This document shows, one piece after another, positions 24,995 through 32,094 of a stretch of 34,860 nucleotides of DNA (its first letter is position 1; each line of letters starts with the position of its first letter). Position numbers and translations under genes: made by a program. The stretch spans positions 1 through 34,860 of the forward strand of contig PFQT01000051.1 in assembly GCA_002788135.1 (NCBI GenBank), read 5' to 3'. The notes beneath the pieces are model-generated. The model searched no databases. It was not told the origin of the DNA and saw only the letters and a list, made by a program, of their open reading frames with translations. This DNA is from Candidatus Yonathbacteria bacterium CG_4_8_14_3_um_filter_46_25. GTDB lineage: Bacteria > Patescibacteriota > Minisyncoccia > Phycocordibacterales > UBA1539.

Positions 24995-26374
24995 ATGCCC
25001 ATGTCAACTGAGAATTTGAAACATGTTGTTCGAAGAACGTCGAACGATGCGATGATACTCGTGCTCAACACGGGGGCGATCATCAATCCAGAAGCGGAAG
25101 CTATGCTCCAAGCGCTCCACTCGCGCTCGGCTGGAGGAATTGCGCGTCATCTTGAGGTACTCAAGAGAGAGGGTTCTGAGCGATTTATGTCCTTGTTCTA
25201 TGTCGGGTACGGACACAAGTCGATCGGCGACTGCGGCACGTGCACCATCTTCATCGAGGGTGTTTCGATGCTCGCCGCAAAAGCGATCCAGGATTGGCCG
25301 CTCTACTCGGGGCAAGAAGCGTCAACCCGATTCATTGATTTTGCCAAGCAGTCGTTTTTTGATCCAACAGATACGCCGGAAGGAACGGCGGTGCTCAATC
25401 GGTGGCGTTTGTTCTACCTGCGTGGAACCAGCGTTTTGCAAGATTTTCTCACGGAGAGATTTCCGAGACAAGCAGGCGAAAATGAGATTACCTACGAAAA
25501 AGCTATCAGGGCAAGGTCATTCGATGTTATGCGCGGATTTCTTCCGGCGGGAGCGGCGACCAATCTCGCGTGGCACACCAACCTGCGTCAGGCGGTCGAC
25601 CACCTTATGCTTTTACGCCACCATCCGCTTCACGAAGTACGCGACGTTGCCAATGCGATCGAAGACGCTCTCAAGGAAGCATTCCCAAGCTCGTTCGGTC
25701 AAAAGCGTCACGCGGAAATGGAGGAGTATAATGCGATGCTTTTGAGCGAACACATGTACTTCACTCGTAATAAGTGGCTCTGTAAGGAATTCGAGGTCGA
25801 GAGAGACGGTGTCGACAGAAGACAACTCGGACAGTACGAACACTTATTGCGCCGCCGACCGCCAAAAACCGAACTTCCGCGAATCGTTGGCGAATGCGGA
25901 ACACTGCAATTCGGATTCTGGCTTGATTTCGGTTCGTTCCGCGACGTACAACGACACCGGCCGGTCATTCAACAAATGCCACTGGTTGTTACGGACATCG
26001 GATTTGAACCGTGGTATCTTGACGAACTTCCTTCCGCGCTCAAGACGGAAGCGCAAAACCTCATTGAAGAACAAGATCGGGCGATCGCGCAGCTCAAGCG
26101 CGATGGAAATTTCCTGTCCCCTTTCGAGCGGCAGTATTACATCGCAATGGGATATCAAATCCCAAACCGTATCAGCGGGACCATTCCAGAATTCACTTAT
26201 CTCGTTGAACTGCGGGCGACGCGTTTTGTTCATCCGACACTCCGAAAACGTGCCCGGGAAATGGCGACGGCAATGCTTAAATTATATGGGGACTACGGGC
26301 TAGTCCTTCATCTGGATGACGACCACGATCGCTTCGATGTGCGACGCGGCGAACATGACATCGTGCAACGATAA
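24995..26374 (+). CDS. ThyX-like protein, doubled, with split signature
   Basis: A 459-residue protein with two ThyX-like halves. The first half has GYGHKSIGDCGTCTIFIEGVS, then DWPLYSGQEASTRF where ThyX has RHRxxSxNxxSxRY: the SxxxxSxR part is kept but RHR is replaced by DWP (residues 100-102). It also keeps the RGFLPAGAATNLAWHTNLRQ block. The second half has FRDVQRHRPVIQQMP with RHR at 320-322 but without the Ser-x-Arg part. ThyX makes dTMP from dUMP using FAD and methylene-tetrahydrofolate, with active sites shared between subunits. The start ATG at 24995 follows AGGGAGG by 8 nt. Divergent from the dCTP deaminase gene. Activity as a thymidylate synthase is likely but not certain. Confidence 0.8.
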   Translation: MPMSTENLKHVVRRTSNDAMILVLNTGAIINPEAEAMLQALHSRSAGGIARHLEVLKREGSERFMSLFYVGYGHKSIGDCGTCTIFIEGVSMLAAKAIQDWPLYSGQEASTRFIDFAKQSFFDPTDTPEGTAVLNRWRLFYLRGTSVLQDFLTERFPRQAGENEITYEKAIRARSFDVMRGFLPAGAATNLAWHTNLRQAVDHLMLLRHHPLHEVRDVANAIEDALKEAFPSSFGQKRHAEMEEYNAMLLSEHMYFTRNKWLCKEFEVERDGVDRRQLGQYEHLLRRRPPKTELPRIVGECGTLQFGFWLDFGSFRDVQRHRPVIQQMPLVVTDIGFEPWYLDELPSALKTEAQNLIEEQDRAIAQLKRDGNFLSPFERQYYIAMGYQIPNRISGTIPEFTYLVELRATRFVHPTLRKRAREMATAMLKLYGDYGLVLHLDDDHDRFDVRRGEHDIVQR

Positions 26375-26379
26375 CGGAA

Positions 26380-26411
26380 AACCCCCGCGAGGCAATAGCC
26401 TCGCGGGGGTT
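26380..26411 (+). terminator. Intrinsic terminator after the ThyX-like gene
   Basis: AACCCCCGCGAGGC (26380-26393), AATA, GCCTCGCGGGGGTT (26398-26411): a perfect 14-bp stem followed by TCTTTATT. It begins 5 nt after the stop at 26374 and separates the gene from the converging rplK. Confidence 0.9.
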
Positions 26412-26442
26412 CTTTATTATGGTGAATCTAATCTTTTGAGCG

Positions 26443-26865
26443 TTATTTTATTTCAATGCCCATTGAGCGTGCCGTCCCTTCGATGATCTTTGCCGCGGCA
26501 TCAAGGTCGTGAGCGTTCAAGTCGGGCATTTTTTTCTCCGCGATCTCGCGTACACGCGCCGTGGTGATACTCCCCGCTTTCTTAACGAGATTCTTTCCGG
26601 ACCCCTTATCGACACCAGCCGCCTTCATGATGAGGTTCGCGGCAGGCGGCATTTTTAGTATAAAATCAAAACTTCGATCTTCATACACCGTTAATTCAAC
26701 GGGAATAATGTCGCCAATCATTTCTTTTGTCGCATCATTAAATCGTGTCATAAATTCGCTGATATTGACACCGGCCTGCCCAAGAACAGGACCGAGCGGA
26801 GGCGAAGGATTCGCTTTCCCCGCCGGCGCCTGCAGTTTGATCTTTTTCATTATTTTCTTCGCCAT
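26443..26865 (-). CDS. rplK: Large ribosomal subunit protein uL11
   Basis: A 140-residue uL11 of normal length. The N-terminal domain ([35 protein letters not shown]) carries the proline-rich helix of the GTPase-associated centre. The C-terminal rRNA-binding domain ends [10 protein letters not shown]. The start ATG at 26865 has no good Shine-Dalgarno. It is last in secE-nusG-rplK; the usual next gene rplA (uL1) is absent and the convergent ThyX-like gene follows instead. Confidence 0.97.
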   Translation of the reverse strand: MAKKIMKKIKLQAPAGKANPSPPLGPVLGQAGVNISEFMTRFNDATKEMIGDIIPVELTVYEDRSFDFILKMPPAANLIMKAAGVDKGSGKNLVKKAGSITTARVREIAEKKMPDLNAHDLDAAAKIIEGTARSMGIEIK

Positions 26866-26967
26866 GGTTTTTCTTTTTTATTTATTTTGATACACGCAAA
26901 GTTCCATTCGATACTACCCCAAGTGCCGACAATTTGCAAATGAAGCCGACAAGAGGTACGCCATAGA

Positions 26968-27513
26968 CTATATTTTCTTAACCTGCAGGAAGTCAAGTTC
27001 AACCGGGGTCTCGCGCCCAAACATGGAAACAAGGACTTTAACCTTCCCCCGATCCTCATCAACCTCGCTGATCTTTCCTTCAAGTTCCTTGAATGGCCCA
27101 TCATTGATCGTGACCGGATCGCCGACCAGAAAGTCAATCTTATGTTTGACCGTGTCGCTTTTCATCCGTTTGAATATCGATTCAACCTCATTGGCATCAA
27201 GTGGCACCGGCACGACCCCCGCGCCGACAAAGCCGGTCACTCGCGGCGTGTTGCGCACCACATACCACGAATCGTCGGTAACAACCATGTCGACAAGCAC
27301 ATAACCGGGGTATATCTTCTCTTCGACCTCGGTCCGTTTGCCCCCTTTTATTTTAATCTTCTTTTCTATCGGCACAATAACATTGAAAATCTTGTCTTCC
27401 ATGTTGAGCGACTCGATGCGCTGTTTCAAGTTGCGCATGACCGCGTTTTCGTATCCGACATAGGTGTGGATTGCATACCAATTTCTCTCTTGTGATGGTT
27501 GTTGTTTTGACAT
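26968..27513 (-). CDS. nusG: Transcription elongation/antitermination factor NusG
   Basis: A 181-residue NusG. The NGN domain ([66 protein letters not shown]) binds RNA polymerase. The KOW domain ([54 protein letters not shown]) can contact ribosomal S10 or Rho. The length equals that of E. coli NusG. It starts 22 nt after secE. Confidence 0.98.
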   Translation of the reverse strand: MSKQQPSQERNWYAIHTYVGYENAVMRNLKQRIESLNMEDKIFNVIVPIEKKIKIKGGKRTEVEEKIYPGYVLVDMVVTDDSWYVVRNTPRVTGFVGAGVVPVPLDANEVESIFKRMKSDTVKHKIDFLVGDPVTINDGPFKELEGKISEVDEDRGKVKVLVSMFGRETPVELDFLQVKKI

Positions 27514-27535
27514 ATTTGTGTGCGTTTACGCTGCG

Positions 27536-27724
27536 CTATCGCGCCACTCCGATTATTTTTCCAAAGAAGACGATGAAAGCAAAGTCAAAGAAACCAAGGA
27601 ACGCCGCCGTCCCCACGGAAATAACAATAACAACAATCGTGAAATAGATTGTCTGGTGGCGCGTCGGCCAACTGACGTGCTTGAGTTCCCCTTTCGTATC
27701 CCTAAAGTAATCAATGACTTTCAT
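27536..27724 (-). CDS. secE: Preprotein translocase subunit SecE
   Basis: A 62-residue short-form SecE with one membrane segment. MKVIDYFRDTKGELKHVSWPTRHQT is the amphipathic cytoplasmic helix with the conserved K-VxWPxR motif, and TIYFTIVVIVISVGTAAFLGFFDFAFIVFF the membrane segment. It clamps SecY in the translocon. The ATG at 27724 gives the conserved N-terminus; triple ATG codons further upstream fall on the promoter and are not starts. A terminator-like hairpin lies between promoter and start. Confidence 0.93.
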   Translation of the reverse strand: MKVIDYFRDTKGELKHVSWPTRHQTIYFTIVVIVISVGTAAFLGFFDFAFIVFFGKIIGVAR

Positions 27725-27742
27725 AACATTATCGTTCTTATT

Positions 27743-27762
27743 AAAAACCGCCCTCGGGGGCG
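27743..27762 (-). terminator. Terminator-like hairpin in the secE leader (possible attenuator)
   Basis: On the minus strand CGCCC-CCGA-GGGCG (27762-27749) is followed by G and TTTTT (27747-27743). It lies between the secE promoter (-10 at 27774-27779) and the secE ATG (27724), so transcription could stop early. Short stem, hence uncertain. Confidence 0.5.
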
Positions 27763-27773
27763 AATATATCATC

Positions 27774-27801
27774 ATCATACCCGAGCGGGGAAAAAAGTCA
27801 A
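27774..27801 (-). promoter_or_regulatory. secE-nusG-rplK promoter
   Basis: On the minus strand TTGACT (27801-27796), a 16-nt spacer and TATGAT (27779-27774), each one mismatch from consensus. The expected start is near 27767, giving a leader of about 43 nt that contains the hairpin at 27743-27762. Confidence 0.7.
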
Positions 27802-27819
27802 TGTACGGATTCTTTCTTG

Positions 27820-27855
27820 CGCCCTATCGTAGTGCGGCCGCACTACGATAGGGCG
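27820..27855. repeat. Perfect 36-bp palindrome
   Basis: The 36 bases are their own reverse complement, with no loop: CGCCCTATCGTAGTGCGG and its complement. It lies upstream of the secE promoter and downstream of the NYN gene unit. No T-run is adjacent. Confidence 0.9.
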
Positions 27856-28133
27856 GATGGTTGCGCGGAGTACGCTCTCGCTTATCACGAAACACACCTA
27901 CCACTATTTTCCACGACCGTGGAAAATAGTGGTAGGTTCTGCCAAGGTGAAGGAAAGGGTGAAAAAAGTGGTGAAGGAAAACACGCGAAAGGAACAATGG
28001 TGTCTCCTTGCGGTATTTCTTTGTGGTATTCATGCGCGGCGCATATCGATACCAAAAAAATTCCGGCGCACTCGCCCTTTGCGCTATCGCTTTGTGCGAC
28101 CGTATACAACGATGGCGGGGGACAAAAAGAAAA
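27856..28133. other. Intergenic region with palindromes, no gene seen
   Basis: Between the secE promoter and the terminator of the NYN gene I see no convincing gene: short open frames on both strands lack start signals and family-like sequence and overlap the palindromes. It contains the perfect inverted repeat at 27897-27936, and ATGCGC-G-GCGCAT near 28032-28044. The region may simply be spacer DNA with structured elements. Confidence 0.5.
27897..27936. repeat. Perfect 19-bp inverted repeat with 2-nt centre
   Basis: CCTACCACTATTTTCCACG (27897-27915), AC, and its exact complement (27918-27936). It lies 41 bp from the 36-bp palindrome and is unrelated to it in sequence. No T-run follows on either strand. 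Confidence 0.9.
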
Positions 28134-28163
28134 CCCGCGTCCAGAAAACTTCCTGAACGCGAG
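28134..28163 (-). terminator. Intrinsic terminator of the NYN gene
   Basis: On the minus strand CTCGCGTTCAG (28163-28153) pairs with CTGGACGCGGG (28144-28134), an 11-bp stem with two non-Watson-Crick positions and an 8-nt loop, followed by TTTTCTTTTTG. It lies 7 nt after the stop at 28171. Confidence 0.8.
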
Positions 28164-28170
28164 TGTCACA

Positions 28171-28644
28171 TCAACTATTCTTAACGGGAGCGATACGCAC
28201 AATATCAACCACCCGTTTCAAGGCGCCGGAAATTTCTCCGAGGCCGAAGAGTGTGACGGTCTTTCCTCGGTGCTGAAAGAACGTCACCAACGGAGTAAAG
28301 TCGCCGTCATTCGAGATGATAGCGATATCAGTAACATCGCTATGCTCGTCGAAGAGCTTCTTCGCGAGCGCGATCATCCGCGAATCGACCTTGTCCTTCT
28401 CTTTCCCTGTTCCCGCCACGTCATAGCGGGGACACGCGACACAATCAATTCCAACCTCGTCAAGGTTGCGAATTGTTTGATCTGAGAGAAATGCCCCGAG
28501 CGGGAGGAACGCCATCGCGACCTTCACGACCCCGATCTCATCGCGTATGGAACGCATCAGAGAATCGAAATCGATCACCTGGCCGGCGGGAACGCTAGCC
28601 AGTATCATGTTCTCGTAGTCAACGAGAACAGCAACCTTTCGCAT
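28171..28644 (-). CDS. NYN-domain (LabA/DUF88-like) putative ribonuclease
   Basis: A 157-residue PIN-like fold protein of the NYN family. Acidic active-site candidates are seen in order: VAVLVDYEN (first Asp), KDKVDSRMIALAKKL (second Asp), IISNDGDFTPLV (third Asp pair). HRGKTVTLFGLG is the typical C-terminal strand-turn, and LKRVVDIVRI closes the fold. These proteins are proposed RNases; the substrate is unknown. The ATG at 28644 has AAAGGGG just upstream, while longer frames run into the T-rich terminator. It follows the GC-rich orphan gene but a strong terminator separates them. Confidence 0.88.
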   Translation of the reverse strand: MRKVAVLVDYENMILASVPAGQVIDFDSLMRSIRDEIGVVKVAMAFLPLGAFLSDQTIRNLDEVGIDCVACPRYDVAGTGKEKDKVDSRMIALAKKLFDEHSDVTDIAIISNDGDFTPLVTFFQHRGKTVTLFGLGEISGALKRVVDIVRIAPVKNS

Positions 28645-28657
28645 TTTTCCCCTTTCT

Positions 28658-28716
28658 CCCCCCCCCCAAAAAAAAATGCGCCCCGGCAGGCGCATGGTAT
28701 TACCTGCCGGGGCGCA
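28658..28716 (-). terminator. Strong terminator with A9 and C10 homopolymers
   Basis: TGCGCCCCGGCAGG (28677-28690) and CCTGCCGGGGCGCA (28703-28716) are exact 14-bp complements around a 12-nt loop. On the minus strand nine T (28676-28668) follow directly, then ten G (28667-28658). It ends transcription from the gene at 28725-29825. The G run then leads into the NYN gene's ribosome-binding site. Confidence 0.9.
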
Positions 28717-28724
28717 GAAATAAC

Positions 28725-29825
28725 TTACTCCTCACACTCGCCGCACTCCGCGGCAAGCGCTTCCAGCCGCTTGCGCTCGCTATAGACCGGAGCGAGCGCC
28801 ATGTTGAGGTGGCGCGCGAGAAGAAGCGCCTGGGGCGGGAGCTTCTTGTTCTCCCGCACTCTTTGCGGGGAGAGGGATGTGAGATACCACTTCCCGGCCT
28901 CCTCGCGGGCGTAACTGCAAGCCCCGCTCCCGTCAACGGGTCGGATGACCTTAAAGTCATCACCGTTGCGCACCGGCGCGACGGAAACAACAAGGAAACC
29001 GCCTTGGATGCTCTTCCCGCGCAGGTTGCGCGGGGGAACATCGAAGCCATACAGGCCTTCGACACGGGAGAGGAAGTCATTCCCCTCCCTGTTGAGATCG
29101 GTGCGGGCGGAGAGATCGCGGTCGCTCCTCTTCCCGAGCGGAAGACGACGAAGCGCCTTCCGCACCTCGGTTTCGAGAGCGTACTGCGCCGCGCTCTTCT
29201 CCTCGCCCTCTTTGGGCTGGTAGGGAAAATACGTCTTCCTTGACAGCCAGAAGGCACCACTAGGAAGCGCGCCGCGATGCCCGGACTTATACCGCTGGAC
29301 ATCGTCCCGCGACGCGATCGTGTACCGACCGCTCGCGAGAAGTGTTGGGACAATCTCCCGCGCAAACCGCGCGACCCCGGCTTCATCCGAAGTGATGGCC
29401 CGCACGGCAGAGAGAAGCCGTGCGTACTCAACGTGACGACGAAGGTTCTCGTCGCCTGCTTGCGCAATTTCGTCCATTTTGGACAAGATTGCGCCAACCT
29501 CCTCCCCGAGCTTCCGGGAGAGGGACCAATCGGCGATCCCGTAGATCGCCGCGAGACGCGCCTGCGCCTTCTCGAGGAACGCGCCGGCGCCTTCCGCCCA
29601 CTCACGGCGCTTGTGCACCTCCGCCACCTCCGCGGCAATCTCCTCGGAAGAGAGCATGCTCTCTTCCCCGATCACGGGAAGCGGCTTGCTTCCCTGCAAC
29701 GGCGGCACCTTCGCCACGGCCGCCTTCTTCGTCATGGCCGCGAGCAAGGCGGCACCGAGCGGGTTGAAACCGCTCACCTCGATAACTTCGACGCTTTTGG
29801 CGCCGCCATCTCTCCAATTGTTCAT
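28725..29825 (-). CDS. GC-rich orphan protein of unknown function
   Basis: A 366-residue soluble protein, no signal peptide or membrane segment, that I do not recognise. The first third is Ala- and Glu-rich and helical (EEIAAEVAEVHKRREWAEG, ARLAAIYGIADWSLSRKLGEEV). The middle and end have mixed alpha-beta features (ALPSGAFWLSRKTYFPYQP, GGFLVVSVAPVRNGDDFKVI). The end is CGECEE. Visible GC content and codon choice are higher than in neighbouring genes, and it has an AG-rich Shine-Dalgarno (GGAG, 6 nt before ATG 29825). A TTG-less longer start at 29894 is possible but a full AGGAGG there is too far away. These traits suggest acquisition from elsewhere. It could be structural or a regulator; I will not guess further. 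Confidence 0.8.
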   Translation of the reverse strand: MNNWRDGGAKSVEVIEVSGFNPLGAALLAAMTKKAAVAKVPPLQGSKPLPVIGEESMLSSEEIAAEVAEVHKRREWAEGAGAFLEKAQARLAAIYGIADWSLSRKLGEEVGAILSKMDEIAQAGDENLRRHVEYARLLSAVRAITSDEAGVARFAREIVPTLLASGRYTIASRDDVQRYKSGHRGALPSGAFWLSRKTYFPYQPKEGEEKSAAQYALETEVRKALRRLPLGKRSDRDLSARTDLNREGNDFLSRVEGLYGFDVPPRNLRGKSIQGGFLVVSVAPVRNGDDFKVIRPVDGSGACSYAREEAGKWYLTSLSPQRVRENKKLPPQALLLARHLNMALAPVYSERKRLEALAAECGECEE

Positions 29826-30062
29826 CTCTCTCTCCGTGCGGGTCTCATGCCCGCAAAAAAGTCTACCCTGCGCAGGATGCGCGGGGCAGTCCATCTTCTT
29901 TCCAGTCGGACCTCCTTTCTTTTAATTGTGATGTTCTGTGTGTCTAACCGCGCGCCGATCATTCCGATCAACACGCGATATTCTATGCTAGAGATTACAC
30001 AAAAATGTCTATTTGTCAATCCTTTCCTCCCTAATTCAACGTATAAATGCAACGCTTGGTAA
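29826..30062. other. Leader and upstream region of the orphan gene
   Basis: No gene is seen here. On the minus strand TTGACA (30019-30014) with a 16-nt spacer and a poor -10 TAATCT (29997-29992) could be the promoter, giving a ~160-nt leader. The leader contains a full AAGGAGG (about 29921-29915), 21 nt before an alternative ATG at 29894. Confidence 0.35.
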
Positions 30063-30155
30063 AATATCGAGCGTATGACAAAAAGAAAAAGATTTGGCGA
30101 GAAAACTCCGCTTGAGGTATTATTGGAGAAAACAAGCGTTGCAATTACTTATTGA
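30063..30155 (+). pseudogene. Possible remnant of a transposase C-terminus (IS30-like)
   Basis: A short frame bounded by stops (30060 and 30153) encodes KRKRFGEKTPLEVLLEKTSV followed by AITY. The phrase K-R-x-G-x-K-T-P-L-E-V resembles the C-terminal end of IS30-type and related integrase-core transposases (RPRKRLGxKTPxEV). Nothing upstream continues the homology and no inverted repeats are seen. If correct, it is a decayed insertion next to the apparently acquired orphan gene. The match is short, so this could be chance. Confidence 0.3.
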
Positions 30156-30175
30156 ATGTACTATTTTTTGTCGCC

Positions 30176-30218
30176 TCTTCTCCCCACTTGGGAGTCGGAC
30201 TCCCAAGTGGGGAGAAGA
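30176..30218. repeat. Perfect 21-bp inverted repeat abutting the murD stop
   Basis: Arms 30176-30196 and 30198-30218 are exact complements (CTTCTCCCCACTTGGGAGTC inside the arm) with a single central G. The arm ends at the base before the murD stop codon (30219-30221). On the minus strand no T-run follows, so it is not a standard intrinsic terminator, though the position suggests an RNA 3'-end function. Confidence 0.9.
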
Positions 30219-31670
30219 TTAGTTCTTTCTTAATCTTGATTTTGTCGCCACCTTTTTTCTCTTCACCAACCGGTTAAACTTCGCTCCACGATCAAATTCA
30301 TTTTTGAATTTCTCAAAACTCGCCGCGCCGGGCGAAAATATGATTATTCCCTTTTTGCCGTCAACGGCGCGTAACGCCTCATTGAAACATTCTTTGAGCG
30401 TTTCAAATCGTTTCGGCTTCCGTGTCGCGGTAAAATATTTTATCGCGTGGAGTTTTTGAACCAGTCTATCGGTCGCCGACCCGGCAAGCAAAATAAGTCG
30501 CGCCACGGGTATGTATTTTTTGATCTCGCGAGCAAGCGGCGCAAAATCGAGATTCTTGTCGGTGCCGCCGGTGATGAGCGCTATGTTTTGCAGACGGAAC
30601 CGCTTAATCGCCTGCACGACCGCATCGGGCGATGTCGCCGCGCTGTCGTTAATCACAATAATCTTCTCGTTGTGAAACACCGTCTCTTGGCGTAACGGAA
30701 CTTCTTTGAGCTCACGAAGCATTCGTGGCGTAACAACCATGCCGGAATCAAGAAGTGTCGCCGCCAACACGGCCGCCATGAGATTATCAACATTGTGTCC
30801 CCCGCGCTCCCTTTCAAAATTTTTCATATCTACCAAGATTCGCTCAACGCCGTTGGATCGATAGACAAGCGTTCCACCGTCACAATATATTCCATTTAAT
30901 GTCAGCGGAAGTTTTTTGCGAGAGAAAAAATAACACAGCGACTTCGGTTTGCGAGAGAGGAAAAATCGCGTCCATGAGTTATCATAATTAAGTATCAAAA
31001 AATCATCTTTCTTTTGATAGCGAAAAATATTCGCCTTTGCTCGCGCGTAGTCCTCCATATTCTTGTGCCGATTGAGATGATCAGGGTAGAGATTCGTGAT
31101 GACAGCGATACTCGGACAACGGCGCGCGCTCGGCAGAAATTCAAGTTGCCATGATGAAAGCTCAGCGACAACCGGTCGTTTTTTGCTTCCCCTTTTCCCG
31201 AACTCCCGTAAAAGCGGGTTTGCAGGAGTATTCCCGCATGGAATAATCGTTCCGTATTTCTCCGAGAGCAGTTGCGCTATGTAATTCGTGGTCGTCGTCT
31301 TGCCGCGCGTACCGGTAACCGCGATCACCGGGCGATCAATAAAACGAAAGAACAAACTGGCATCATTCTCAAGTTGTTTTTTGTTTCGTTTCGCTATTTT
31401 TAAAAAATCACTTTCACGCGGCACAGCCGGGCCGACAACGATAATATCGTTCTTCATAAAATCATCTGCCCTATGTTCCCCAAGAACCAATGTGACCTTG
31501 TTCAGTCCTTTTATTTTCTTAAGAGACCCTGCGAGTTCGAGCTTGTTTTTGAGATCGGTTATCGTAACATGGGCGCCCTGAGACAGGAGCCAACGCGCGG
31601 AAAACACTCCGCCGCCAAACATGCCAAGTCCCATCACTAAGACTTTTTTGTCTCTAAGTCCTGTCCCCAT
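30219..31670 (-). CDS. murD: UDP-N-acetylmuramoylalanine-D-glutamate ligase
   Basis: A 483-residue Mur ligase that adds D-Glu to UDP-MurNAc-L-Ala in the cytoplasm. It has an N-terminal Rossmann domain (VLVMGLGMFGGGVFSARWL) and an ATP-binding loop VTGTRGKTTTT (119-126, with Arg where Asn is commoner). The central domain carries AELSSWQLE and ITNLYPDHLNRH, and the C-terminal domain has INDSAATSPDAVVQAI and ITGGTDKNLDF. SSWQLE and NDSxATxPDA fit MurD better than MurC, E or F. The C-terminus has a basic ~20-residue tail. It begins 21 nt after the response regulator stop with no Shine-Dalgarno; the exact start is therefore less sure. Co-transcription with the two-component genes is probable. Confidence 0.92.
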   Translation of the reverse strand: MGTGLRDKKVLVMGLGMFGGGVFSARWLLSQGAHVTITDLKNKLELAGSLKKIKGLNKVTLVLGEHRADDFMKNDIIVVGPAVPRESDFLKIAKRNKKQLENDASLFFRFIDRPVIAVTGTRGKTTTTNYIAQLLSEKYGTIIPCGNTPANPLLREFGKRGSKKRPVVAELSSWQLEFLPSARRCPSIAVITNLYPDHLNRHKNMEDYARAKANIFRYQKKDDFLILNYDNSWTRFFLSRKPKSLCYFFSRKKLPLTLNGIYCDGGTLVYRSNGVERILVDMKNFERERGGHNVDNLMAAVLAATLLDSGMVVTPRMLRELKEVPLRQETVFHNEKIIVINDSAATSPDAVVQAIKRFRLQNIALITGGTDKNLDFAPLAREIKKYIPVARLILLAGSATDRLVQKLHAIKYFTATRKPKRFETLKECFNEALRAVDGKKGIIIFSPGAASFEKFKNEFDRGAKFNRLVKRKKVATKSRLRKN

Positions 31671-31691
31671 AGATCACGGAAATATCTCAGA

Positions 31692-32075
31692 CTATTCTTT
31701 TTCATCAAGAAGCACGTCGTCAATGCGACGCACAATATCATCAATGCTATAATCGGTTTTTACGATATACCCTTTGACACCAAGCTCGAGTCCTTCACTT
31801 ATTTTTTTGATGTCTGACATCTGTGAATTGATGAATACCGGAATGTCTGACAATTCCGGTATCGTTCTTAATTTTCGAAGAAATTGTATTCCGTCCATGC
31901 CGGGCATAACAAGGTCAAGAAGAATGAGACCGGGGTGTTCTTTTTTTACCTTCTCTATCCCCTCCTCTCCATCACGCGCCAACACAACTTCGTATTTTCC
32001 TTCTCCTTTGGCCGTAATACCATCCTTAAGAACCTTCGAAAAGATTTTATCATCATCAACGATCAAGATTTTCAT
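31692..32075 (-). CDS. Single-domain response regulator
   Basis: A 127-residue CheY-like receiver with no output domain. Acidic pocket D7-D8-D9, phospho-acceptor D54 (ILLDLVMPGMDG), Ser84 in place of Thr, and K106 (YIVKTD) are all present. It is preceded by the sensor kinase gene, its likely phosphate donor. With no DNA-binding domain it must signal by protein contact. The ATG at 32075 gives the conserved MKILIVDDD start and lies 8 nt below an extended -10, so it can be made from its own leaderless message as well as from the kinase transcript. Confidence 0.93.
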   Translation of the reverse strand: MKILIVDDDKIFSKVLKDGITAKGEGKYEVVLARDGEEGIEKVKKEHPGLILLDLVMPGMDGIQFLRKLRTIPELSDIPVFINSQMSDIKKISEGLELGVKGYIVKTDYSIDDIVRRIDDVLLDEKE

Positions 32076-32083
32076 ACTATTAC

Positions 32084-32092
32084 AGTATAGCA
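32084..32092 (-). promoter_or_regulatory. Promoter of the response regulator gene
   Basis: The minus strand reads TGCTATACT, an extended -10 (TGn plus TATACT), ending 8 nt before the ATG. It overlaps the position just past the kinase stop, giving the regulator (and murD) a separate promoter. Confidence 0.55.
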
Positions 32093-32094
32093 CC

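Noticed and set aside
27769-27778. Triple ATG upstream of secE as an earlier start
   Set aside because: These codons overlap the -10 of the secE promoter and the added residues do not fit the SecE family.
27817-28485. Open frame of 222 codons on the plus strand
   Set aside because: It crosses a perfect palindrome and a terminator and lies antisense to the NYN gene; no family-like sequence or start signal.
28700-29638. Long Arg- and Ser-rich open frame (312 codons) over the orphan gene
   Set aside because: Low-complexity shadow frame caused by high GC in the real gene, which has a better start, Shine-Dalgarno and protein-like composition.
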